Assembly: GCA_009392075.1 (NCBI GenBank)
Contig: VFHG01000111.1
Coordinates: 1 to 20,969, forward strand
Length of the DNA: 20,969 nucleotides
Origin: SAR202 cluster bacterium
Lineage (GTDB): Bacteria; Chloroflexota; Dehalococcoidia; UBA3495
Reading direction: 5' to 3'
Under the pieces are notes generated by a model. The model did no database searches. It worked only from the letters and a program-made list of their open reading frames with translations, and had not been told where the DNA came from. Below are positions 14,770 through 20,969 of the stretch, piece by piece. The stretch's first letter is position 1. Each line of letters starts with the position of its first letter. A program made the translations under genes and the position numbers.

Positions 14770-15219
14770 TTGCAGGTAATGAACTTCGGTTGGGTCTTGG
14801 AAAACGAACTGGCCGGCTCACAAGGGCCGACCAGTGTTGACGATTTATCTTTCCTATACCACCAAGGCGTGCGCGCGGTTATCCGGATGGAAGAGCTTAC
14901 TATCTCCGCCCGCTCAGCCAAAGCCGTCGACCTGTTGGATATGTTTGAGCCAGTCCCTGATTTCACGCCCCCCGAGCCCGATCAGATACTGCGAATGATC
15001 GAATTCATCGACGAGCAGACCGCGGCGGACCGGCCGGTGGTGGTCAGTTGCTACGCGGGGATCGGCCGCACCGGCACGGTCTTAGCTTGTTACTTGATCC
15101 ACCGAGGACAGGAACCGACCGATGCTATCACGAAGGTGCGGGAATTACGGCCAGGGTCTATCCAGACCCTGGACCAGGAAGCGGCGGTTTACGCATACGC
15201 GGCATGGGCGGCCAGCTAG
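14770..15219 (+). CDS. Cysteine-based protein phosphatase, dual-specificity type
   Basis: 149 residues. The active-site loop VVSCYAGIGRTGTV contains the CX5R signature (C94, R100) of the tyrosine/dual-specificity phosphatase superfamily, which works through a phosphocysteine intermediate. VPDFTPP (about 62-68) provides a likely general-acid aspartate, D64. The N-terminal NFGWVLENELAGSQGP resembles the opening of atypical dual-specificity phosphatases. No signal peptide is present, so it should act in the cytosol; the substrate may be a phosphoprotein, phospholipid or RNA end. The start may be TTG 14770 or ATG 14779 (MNFGWV); the latter matches the family start better, but its ribosome site is poor. 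Its stop codon interlocks with that of the convergent zinc-ribbon gene. Confidence 0.88.
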   Translation: MQVMNFGWVLENELAGSQGPTSVDDLSFLYHQGVRAVIRMEELTISARSAKAVDLLDMFEPVPDFTPPEPDQILRMIEFIDEQTAADRPVVVSCYAGIGRTGTVLACYLIHRGQEPTDAITKVRELRPGSIQTLDQEAAVYAYAAWAAS

Positions 15220-15518
15220 GCGGCTACTGCTGCCCTGACTTCTTCTTCGCTCAGAGCCTGAATGGCGACCTCATTGAACGTCGCTCCGTGCAACACTGAC
15301 CGGCGTCCGCCGGCTTCGTTAACCTCGGTTAATTTTCCGCATTGCAGGCATTTCAAGAAAGCGCCGTAGGCATCCTTTTCCAGAGTAAGGTCTCCCTGGC
15401 ATTTTGAGCATCCTTTGAGGTAGGACATCCGAATTCTTCTTCCGGGGAGTGGCCTGTATGAATCCTGGTGCGCCGCTTTCCCGTATCCCTTTACGTAATC
15501 TTTGATGCCGCTGTTCAC
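15216..15518 (-). CDS. Small zinc-ribbon protein
   Basis: 100 residues from a GTG with AGAGGA eight bases upstream. The core has two CxxC knuckles, CSKC (37-40) and CLQC (57-60), with LTLEKDAYGAFLKCLQCG between them, a typical rubredoxin-like zinc ribbon that would bind one Zn2+. The 35-residue tail is helical and Ala/Glu-rich. A later ATG at 15428 (MSYLKGCSKC) would give 70 residues and is a fair alternative start. No specific function can be assigned; small zinc ribbons often bind nucleic acid or protein. The gene converges on the phosphatase gene and diverges from the JAMM peptidase gene. Confidence 0.7.
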   Translation of the reverse strand: MNSGIKDYVKGYGKAAHQDSYRPLPGRRIRMSYLKGCSKCQGDLTLEKDAYGAFLKCLQCGKLTEVNEAGGRRSVLHGATFNEVAIQALSEEEVRAAVAA

Positions 15519-15531
15519 CCTAGGGTTCCTC

Positions 15532-15540
15532 TGCTATATT
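15532..15540 (+). promoter_or_regulatory. Extended -10 promoter of the JAMM peptidase gene
   Basis: TGCTATATT (TGn-TATATT) lies in the short gap between the divergent zinc-ribbon and JAMM genes, 41 to 68 bp before the two candidate JAMM starts. The -35 region is poor. Confidence 0.4.
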
Positions 15541-15581
15541 CACACAAGAGCCCGGCGCCATACCCTCTTGACGCAAGCTAG

Positions 15582-16022
15582 GTGATATTTGTTCCCGGAG
15601 TTGACCGATTGGTCCAGATTAAACAGGAATTCATCGACGAAATGGTAGCCCATGCCAAGGCCGACCTGCCTAACGAGTGCTGCGGCATCCTGGCGGGACC
15701 AGACGGCAAAGTCATGAAGGTTTACCGCATGTCGAATGTGGAAGCTAGTCCATTCCGGTTTGTGATGGACCCCGGGGAGTTGGTCCAAGTCGATACAGAA
15801 GCCGGAGAGAACGGCTGGGAACTGTTGGCCATCTACCACTCCCACACCGGGAGCGAAGCCTACCCGTCCGACACCGATGTGCGCATCGCGGGCGGCACAG
15901 CCGGTCTTTGGCCTGATGTCCGCTACGTGTTGGTGTCCCTGATGGACATGGACGACCCTTCCGTACGCATCTTTGACATTACCAACGGCGTCGTAACCGA
16001 GGAACCTCTCGGGGTAGTCTGA
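15582..16022 (+). CDS. JAMM/MPN+ zinc metallopeptidase (Mov34/PAD-1 family)
   Basis: 146 residues with a complete JAMM motif: E32 in PNECCGIL, then YHSHTGSEAYPSDTDV giving H86, H88, S96 and D99 in the order H-x-H-x(7)-S-x(2)-D. These residues bind catalytic Zn2+ in isopeptidases that cut after ubiquitin-like glycine tails. Bacterial relatives such as Mycobacterium Mec act on sulfur-carrier proteins in cysteine synthesis. None of the usual partners (a ThiS/MoaD-like carrier, an E1-like enzyme or a cysteine synthase) is next to it. The GTG start at 15582 is the longest; a TTG at 15609 (MVQIKQEF) preceded by GGAG is equally good. The lipoprotein gene follows after 23 bp. Confidence 0.9.
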   Translation: MIFVPGVDRLVQIKQEFIDEMVAHAKADLPNECCGILAGPDGKVMKVYRMSNVEASPFRFVMDPGELVQVDTEAGENGWELLAIYHSHTGSEAYPSDTDVRIAGGTAGLWPDVRYVLVSLMDMDDPSVRIFDITNGVVTEEPLGVV

Positions 16023-16045
16023 TCCACCTCCGTTTCTCGTTCTGG

Positions 16046-18256
16046 ATGTCCGCTGCCGCTCTGATCCTGTTGGTCACCGCCTGCAGCGACGCAACGGCCA
16101 CGCCATCACCCTCCGCCACCCCAAACGATGTTATTCAAGGCAACACTCCCACTCCCACGATACCGGCCACTGTTCCAGCTGCCCAATCGACACCTCTGAT
16201 CTTGCCCACTCCCCATCCAGACACGGCGCCCTGGGTGACAGAGCGCATCGACGCGATCGTGGCCCTCTACCAGCCCACCAAGGCCGGAGAGGCGCTGCTG
16301 CGGAGCCTGGACCTGCGGCAGATGGAGGGCGAGCCGGGGTTTTTCGGCAGCTACGGTTTTACGGAGTGGGCCGGGGTCGGAGAGGCCTCGCCCATCGGAG
16401 TAGCCCATGAGCTCGGCCACTCTTATTGGGGTGGATTTAAGGTGGCAGGACGGCCGGACCTCAGTTGGGCCATACCGTCCGGCTCGACCCTCTCTCCCGC
16501 CCTGGAGAGCTACCACCAGGACGTCCTGACCTTCATCACTCAGCCGCCCGACGATTTTGAGCTGCTCCGTCAGCGTCTGCGCAACCTACCCGACGTTTCC
16601 AGCGACAACCCAGAGCCCATAATCCACAACATGGAAGCGGATGTGGTCTACAACACCGCTGGAAGCCTGAATCTGGTGCCACCGATCCTTCGGAAATACT
16701 GGGCCGATTTCCTGCCGGCCGGCCGGTTCGACGATTGGTACGGCGCGGCGGGCTGGTTTCAATCTTTGTCCCAAGACGATGTCTCCCTGGCTGGGAAGTG
16801 GTTGGGTTTCGAGCACCTGGACCTAAGGCAATACCCTTCGCTGGACCCGGCAACGCCTCCGGAAGACATCCTCTTAGCAGCGCAAAGAGTTATCGAGACC
16901 GAGGAGAAAGAAAGGCTGCGCGACCTGGCCTACCAGTTCGATCTTCTGATCGGTTACCCGCAAAACGATGAAGATTTTGAGTTTTGGCGCCGGTATCTTC
17001 GGGACAAAGTAACACTTTACCGGGACCATCCAGCTCATCTTGCGGTCTTTTCGATATCCCGGGCGGAACAGATCGACTCGGCTTTGCGGTTCCTTGCGGC
17101 CCCAGCCACCGGCTCCCCAGCCCAACAGGCCCAACGGCTGGCGGACCGGCTAGTCGTAGAACCGTTCCTGGTCAACTTTCTTCCGGCCGTCGATAACCAG
17201 GTCCTTGTGGAACTTTTCTCCAGCGGAACGGCGCTACCTGAAGGCAAAACCCTACAAGCAACCGCCAGCTTCGTAGAACGCCTCAAGATTTTTGGCGCCA
17301 AGGTTGACTCGGTGTTACGGGCCGGACGGTCTGACCCTACGGCCGGCGCTGCAGAACTAGAGAGCTTCATCACCGACACCGGCCTCGATCAAAAAGAAGA
17401 CATCAAACTGTTCTTCGACCTTTTTAAGGACATAGACCGGAAGGCCGCCAAGGACGTAACCTTTGCCCTGTCTAACGAGACAATCCAGGGGTTGATGGTC
17501 CCGGCCCCCTTCCAACTCCGGACCATCCTGGGCCCCGAGGAACTGCTGTCTAAGCTGGGGATCGAGTCCGACGCCGCCAACCAGTCATCGGTCCGGGACG
17601 GTATCGCTCTGCTGGTCGAAGAGCCGTCCGGCAATTTCCAAGTAGATGAGCCTTTCCTGGCAGCCATGTTCCAAGTGGTGGCCGAGCGTGCGGAAGACGA
17701 CCCTCTGGAAACGGCCTTGTTGCTGGTGGACTCGCCATTTCCGTTGGAGGGCATGATACTGGCCCAACCAGCGGCGGCGTCATCGATCTTTAAAAGCGAC
17801 AGGGAATTCGGGTTGGCTCTTGTGAGGAATAGCGATTCTCTGATCGCCCCACCCTGGCGGATCATGTACCGCTTGGTCAAAACCGACCCCAGTCTAGCAG
17901 CCGGGATGCTGGGCGAATTCCAACGGCGCGGCGAGGCAGTTTTGGTGGCCGAGTCGTTAGCCTATCTCGCCTACGACAAAGACCGCCAAGAAAGGTCGCC
18001 ATTGCTGCCGATCTCACTGGAAGATGACGGGCGTTTTCTAGGCGCACTTTTCAAGGAAGAGGGAGCGGAATGGCTGGCGGCACGGCTGAGTGAATCGGTT
18101 GAGTTATACCGGCAGAGAGTGTCAGCCAACGAGGTGGGCGCCGAGTTCCTAGAGCGCTACCGCGAAACCCTGGAGTTCGCAGCGGCGTTTCTGGATGACG
18201 GGGAAACGCGTAAGGGCCTGACGGAAATTATTCGTCGAGCTTTTGGGATGTCCTGA
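16046..18256 (+). CDS. Putative HELGH zinc-metallopeptidase lipoprotein, otherwise unrecognised
   Basis: 736 residues. The N-terminus is a hydrophobic segment ending in the lipobox-like VTAC (C13), followed by a Ser/Thr/Pro-rich linker (14-60), so it is probably a lipid-anchored extracellular protein. GVAHELGHSYWGG carries an HExxH motif (H121, E122, H125), suggesting a zincin-type metalloprotease. HNMEADVVYN (E197) is a possible third-ligand region, which is only a guess. The remaining 500 or so residues are mostly helical with no family I recognise. The signal sequence is oddly short and lacks a positive n-region; the codons just upstream (LIHLRFSFW) would complete it, but only from a non-standard start such as CTG 16019. 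The last 29 bp overlap the convergent antiporter gene. Confidence 0.75.
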   Translation: MSAAALILLVTACSDATATPSPSATPNDVIQGNTPTPTIPATVPAAQSTPLILPTPHPDTAPWVTERIDAIVALYQPTKAGEALLRSLDLRQMEGEPGFFGSYGFTEWAGVGEASPIGVAHELGHSYWGGFKVAGRPDLSWAIPSGSTLSPALESYHQDVLTFITQPPDDFELLRQRLRNLPDVSSDNPEPIIHNMEADVVYNTAGSLNLVPPILRKYWADFLPAGRFDDWYGAAGWFQSLSQDDVSLAGKWLGFEHLDLRQYPSLDPATPPEDILLAAQRVIETEEKERLRDLAYQFDLLIGYPQNDEDFEFWRRYLRDKVTLYRDHPAHLAVFSISRAEQIDSALRFLAAPATGSPAQQAQRLADRLVVEPFLVNFLPAVDNQVLVELFSSGTALPEGKTLQATASFVERLKIFGAKVDSVLRAGRSDPTAGAAELESFITDTGLDQKEDIKLFFDLFKDIDRKAAKDVTFALSNETIQGLMVPAPFQLRTILGPEELLSKLGIESDAANQSSVRDGIALLVEEPSGNFQVDEPFLAAMFQVVAERAEDDPLETALLLVDSPFPLEGMILAQPAAASSIFKSDREFGLALVRNSDSLIAPPWRIMYRLVKTDPSLAAGMLGEFQRRGEAVLVAESLAYLAYDKDRQERSPLLPISLEDDGRFLGALFKEEGAEWLAARLSESVELYRQRVSANEVGAEFLERYRETLEFAAAFLDDGETRKGLTEIIRRAFGMS

Positions 18257-19289
18257 CCGGCAGACTGGAACCTGGTTCGTCATCGTCTTCCGTCCCACCT
18301 ACGGTCGCCACGACCACTGCTCCAACGAGGTAAGCGGTTGCCATCAAGGCTAGAACCGCCACCACAACCCCAGACTTGATCCGGTCGCGCATCAAAACCA
18401 ACACCAACCCGGCCAACATCAGGCCAACTGCCACGCCGCCGGCCACAAAGTGCGCTGGCTCTGTCTGGGTACCCAGCACACCGACCCGGAAGAATGGATC
18501 GGCGTAGAACAGGATGGTCACGTTGAATGCGCAGCTCCCATAGAGCCCGGCCACACCTAGGTCCGCGGCACCTATCCGTGCGGCCGCAATGGTTGAGGCC
18601 GCCTCGGGCATGGTGGTAACCAAGGACACCAAGAGGATGCCCAGGGTGCTGGACGCGATGCCGGTGATCCCGGCTATTTCGTCGGTGCTCCAGGCCAAGA
18701 AGAACCCGGCGACCACCACACCCAAAGAGACCAGGCCAAACATGAGCCAGGCCTTGCGGAGGCTCATACCGGCGTCTTTCGCCTCGCCGTCATCTTCTTC
18801 CTTCGGACGGTTAACGTAGACCCACCACATGCCGGCCACAAAGAGGACTATCAGGATGATCGAGGATATCCCGACCTGCCCCACGTTAGCGCCCCATTGG
18901 GTGGCTCCAAACAAGATCGCCGCCCCGGTCATCACCACTGCGACAACGATCAGGTAACCCTGCTCGGGAGCAACCTGTTGCAGGAACCGCTTGCCGCCGA
19001 AGGCGAGTGCCACGGCCGCCATGGTGAACATGTTGAGCATATTGGCGCCGAAGACATTGCCAACGGCCAACTCGGGATTGGGAGGGTCCAATCTGACGGC
19101 AGAGATGTTGGTAGAAAGCTCTGGCAAAGACGTGGCCAAGGCAACTAGCAGGCTGCCCACGAACAACCGTCCCAGCCCGGTCAATGAGGCCAAAGCGTCG
19201 CCGTAGACCGCCAGCTTGGCGCCGCAAAACATCACCAACACGGCGCTGGCCAGAAAAACCGCTAAGGCAATCGTAAGTTCTCCGCCCAT
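18228..19289 (-). CDS. Calcium/sodium (cation/H+) antiporter, CaCA family
   Basis: 353 residues with about ten hydrophobic segments in two inverted halves around a charged loop (RPKEEDDGEAKDAG, about 161-174). The two alpha repeats that line the ion path are VGSLLVALATSLPELST ... GNVFGANMLNM (44-87, E57) and LGILLVSLVTTMPEAAST ... GLYGSCAFNV (216-257, E229). The paired glutamates are those that bind Ca2+ or Na+ in the family. It should export Ca2+, or exchange another cation, across the inner membrane. The start ATG has GAGG about nine bases upstream. It lies 25 bp after leuB and is probably co-transcribed, though the two functions are unrelated. Confidence 0.92.
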   Translation of the reverse strand: MGGELTIALAVFLASAVLVMFCGAKLAVYGDALASLTGLGRLFVGSLLVALATSLPELSTNISAVRLDPPNPELAVGNVFGANMLNMFTMAAVALAFGGKRFLQQVAPEQGYLIVVAVVMTGAAILFGATQWGANVGQVGISSIILIVLFVAGMWWVYVNRPKEEDDGEAKDAGMSLRKAWLMFGLVSLGVVVAGFFLAWSTDEIAGITGIASSTLGILLVSLVTTMPEAASTIAAARIGAADLGVAGLYGSCAFNVTILFYADPFFRVGVLGTQTEPAHFVAGGVAVGLMLAGLVLVLMRDRIKSGVVVAVLALMATAYLVGAVVVATVGGTEDDDEPGSSLPVRTSQKLDE

Positions 19290-19314
19290 TTATGAATCCT
19301 CGTCTACAGTCTGT

Positions 19315-20415
19315 CTAGTTCCCACTCTCGATAGCGGCAACGATCAGGTCTCCCATCTCAACGGTAGAAACCCGCTCTGTACCTTCAGTCACGATGTCCG
19401 CGGTGCGCGCATTCTGCTCCAGCACTTTGTCCACCGCCCGTTCGATGGCGGCCCCTTCTTCTGTCAGGCCAAGGGAGTAGCGCACCAGCAAAGCCACGCT
19501 CAAGATCGAACCGGTGGGGTTGGCGATGCCTTTGCCAGCGATGTCGGGGGCGGTGCCGTGGATCGGCTCGTACAGTCCGCCGGAACGCTGCCCAGCAACC
19601 GGCACTCCTGCCAAACTGGCCGACGGCAAAAGGCCCATGGAGGCCGCCAACACCGATGCTTCGTCGCTGAGGATATCGCCAAAGGTGTTCTCGGCCACGA
19701 TCACATCGTAACTGGCCGGCGCTTGGATCAACTGCATGGCGCAGGCGTCCACCAGCACGTGTTCCAGCTCAACGTCTGGGTACTCTTCACCCAGCCTGGT
19801 CGCCACCGCCCGCCAGAGCCGGGAGCATTCAAGGACGTTGGCCTTATCAACCGACGTCAGCTTATTGCGCCGGCCCCTTGCCAGTTCGAACCCTACTCGC
19901 ACTACCCGTTCAATCTCGCCTTCGGTGTAGCGCATGGTGTCTTCAGCAATGATGCCATTGGGCGTTTCCCTTCGTCCCCGGGGCTCGGCGTAATACAACC
20001 CGCCGGTAAGTTCGCGCACCACCACCATGTCCACGCCTTTGATGATGTCGGGTTTGAGGACGCTGGACTCGGCAAGCCATGGATAGACCTTGACCGGCCT
20101 GATGTTGGCGAACACGCCCATGTGGGCCCGCATATCCAACAGCCCCATCTCGGGCCTGACCTTGGCATCGGGGGAGTCCCACTTGGGGCCGCCCACCGCG
20201 CCGAAGAGCACAGCGTCGTTGGAATCCAGAAGGGCCCTGGTCTCGTCAGTCAGGGGAATTCCGTGCTTGTCGATGGAGATCCCGCCGATGTCGCCGTAGT
20301 TAAGATTGAAACTATGCCCGAAGGCCCGGCCCACCGCTTCCAAGGCGCGAACGCCCTGGTCTGTTACCTCTGGGCCGATACCGTCGCCACCCAATACAGC
20401 GATGTTGAACTCCAC
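19315..20415 (-). CDS. leuB: 3-isopropylmalate dehydrogenase
   Basis: The enzyme oxidatively decarboxylates 3-isopropylmalate with NAD+ in leucine biosynthesis. I chose the GTG at 20415 because AGGAGG sits six bases upstream and the protein then begins [17 protein letters not shown] like the family; this gives 366 residues. Landmarks are [48 protein letters not shown], the metal-binding and catalytic [30 protein letters not shown] split over the active site, and [20 protein letters not shown]. The latter fits LeuB better than isocitrate or tartrate dehydrogenase, though those relatives cannot be fully excluded. Other leucine genes are not in the window. Confidence 0.94.
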   Translation of the reverse strand: MEFNIAVLGGDGIGPEVTDQGVRALEAVGRAFGHSFNLNYGDIGGISIDKHGIPLTDETRALLDSNDAVLFGAVGGPKWDSPDAKVRPEMGLLDMRAHMGVFANIRPVKVYPWLAESSVLKPDIIKGVDMVVVRELTGGLYYAEPRGRRETPNGIIAEDTMRYTEGEIERVVRVGFELARGRRNKLTSVDKANVLECSRLWRAVATRLGEEYPDVELEHVLVDACAMQLIQAPASYDVIVAENTFGDILSDEASVLAASMGLLPSASLAGVPVAGQRSGGLYEPIHGTAPDIAGKGIANPTGSILSVALLVRYSLGLTEEGAAIERAVDKVLEQNARTADIVTEGTERVSTVEMGDLIVAAIESGN

Positions 20416-20498
20416 GTGGTCCCTCCTGAACAGCCTAAACCAGATGCTTGCGGGTCCATGCGTCAAGGCTGATCTTGCCCCGGCGCGAATCCCGACAC

Positions 20499-20527
20499 AG
20501 TATACCCATAAACAGAAGGCCCTTCAA
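20499..20527 (-). promoter_or_regulatory. Promoter of leuB
   Basis: On the minus strand TTGAAG (20527-20522), a 17-bp spacer and TATACT (20504-20499) form a good sigma-70-type promoter about 85 bp upstream of the GTG start. No leucine-rich leader peptide or T-box was recognised in the leader. Confidence 0.6.
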
Positions 20528-20542
20528 ACGAGCGTCCCAGTC

Positions 20543-20571
20543 TGGCAATGGGCTCGGTTTTGTTCTATCAT
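20543..20571 (+). promoter_or_regulatory. Possible promoter of the GlcD-like gene
   Basis: TGGCAA (3 of 6 consensus), a 17-bp spacer and TATCAT (20566-20571, 5 of 6) lie about 62 bp before the ATG at 20634, back to back with the leuB promoter. The -35 is weak. Confidence 0.35.
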
Positions 20572-20633
20572 CCCTGTGAAATTGGTAGAAAATCGGCAGA
20601 AAATAAGCAATCGTTGACTAGCGGGTTCCAGGC

Positions 20634-20969
20634 ATGGATTTCAAGCAGTTTTTGAAGGGCCTCCAGGCTATCGTCGGAAAGCAGAACGTGGTCTACCACT
20701 CCGATGATCTGCTGGTCTTTGAATACGACGGCTCGGTTGACCGGGGCATGCCCGATGCCGTGGTATTTCCCAGCAGCGCTCAAGAGGTAAGCCAGATCAT
20801 CAAACTGTCGCGCCGCGCTGGCGTCCCAGTGGTGGGACGCGGCACCGGTACAGGCCTCAGCGGCGGCGCGATCACCGCTCCCGGCGGCATCCAGGTTGCT
20901 TTCCCTCGCATGAACCACATCCTGGAAGTGGACACCGAAAACCGCCTGGCGTTGGTGGAGCCGGGTCTG
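20634..20969 (+). CDS. glcD: FAD-linked oxidase, glycolate oxidase GlcD-like (3' end outside window)
   Basis: The ATG at 20634 opens a frame that is still open at the right edge, giving 112 N-terminal residues. They begin MDFKQFLKGLQAIVGKQNVV and continue with the FAD-binding PCMH-type domain: DAVVFPSSAQEVSQIIKLSR, then VPVVGRGTGTGLSGGA, which contacts the FAD pyrophosphate, and a strand VDTENRLALVEPG. This matches GlcD/D-lactate dehydrogenase-type oxidases that oxidise 2-hydroxy acids. Glycolate versus lactate or 2-hydroxyglutarate cannot be told from this part. The gene diverges from leuB, and partner subunits (glcE, glcF) would lie to the right. Confidence 0.88.
   Translation, partial: MDFKQFLKGLQAIVGKQNVVYHSDDLLVFEYDGSVDRGMPDAVVFPSSAQEVSQIIKLSRRAGVPVVGRGTGTGLSGGAITAPGGIQVAFPRMNHILEVDTENRLALVEPGL

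Noticed and set aside
19216..20472. Open frame of 418 codons on the plus strand
   Set aside because: It lies antisense across leuB, which has unmistakable family motifs and a strong ribosome site. The plus-strand translation is rich in His, Gly and Gln with no family pattern.
1..20969. CRISPR array, insertion sequence or prophage
   Set aside because: No regularly spaced repeats, no transposase or integrase motifs and no phage structural genes were seen. The only repeated structure of note lies within proteins (NHL, HEAT, tandem AAA+).

Overview
The window is an ordinary-looking bacterial chromosomal segment, dense in genes and moderately GC-rich, with frequent GTG and TTG starts. The mix suggests Chloroflexota, most likely a Dehalococcoidia/SAR202-type lineage. 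Pointers are an NHL-repeat protein, an F420/PPOX-type flavoprotein, a DnaD/DnaC-style helicase-loading cassette next to rplI-dnaB, a crotonase, a GlcD-type oxidase and a lipoprotein with a Thr/Pro-rich linker. This placement is inference from gene content; no rRNA or tRNA gene was seen.

Layout. (1) 1-890: 3' part of an NHL beta-propeller gene, closed by a hairpin terminator. (2) About 900-1790: A+T-richer stretch with a gene-like frame broken by one amber codon, then a perfect 13-bp inverted repeat. (3) tenA on the minus strand. (4) 2695-6661: a plus-strand DNA-replication cluster, rplI - dnaB - DnaD-domain protein - helicase loader with two tandem AAA+ modules. The last two genes overlap by 104 bp. 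(5) 6665-7270: decayed, truncated cation/proton antiporter gene. (6) 7306-14358: minus-strand block with a ThDP-dependent acetolactate-synthase-like enzyme, an F420/PPOX flavoprotein, a HEAT-repeat protein, nnr, acpS, metF and a crotonase. acpS and nnr overlap by 4 bp; good promoter candidates precede metF, the HEAT gene and the ThDP gene. (7) 14453-18256: small plus-strand genes (DUF167, Cys-based phosphatase, JAMM peptidase, HELGH-containing lipoprotein), with a zinc-ribbon gene on the minus strand. (8) 18228-20415: minus-strand Ca2+/cation antiporter and leuB. (9) 20634-end: 5' part of a GlcD-like FAD oxidase diverging from leuB.

The best candidate for something under-described is the replication cassette. 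DnaB helicase, a DnaD-like factor and a single-chain double-AAA+ DnaC/DnaI-like loader lie together, and the loader's reading frame starts inside the DnaD gene. The two AAA+ halves have identical Walker A-to-Walker B spacing but have diverged: the C-terminal half is near canonical, while the N-terminal half has lost the usual residues after Walker B. Other points of interest are the HELGH lipoprotein, the crotonase lacking one of the two usual catalytic glutamates, the amber-split gene and the antiporter remnant.
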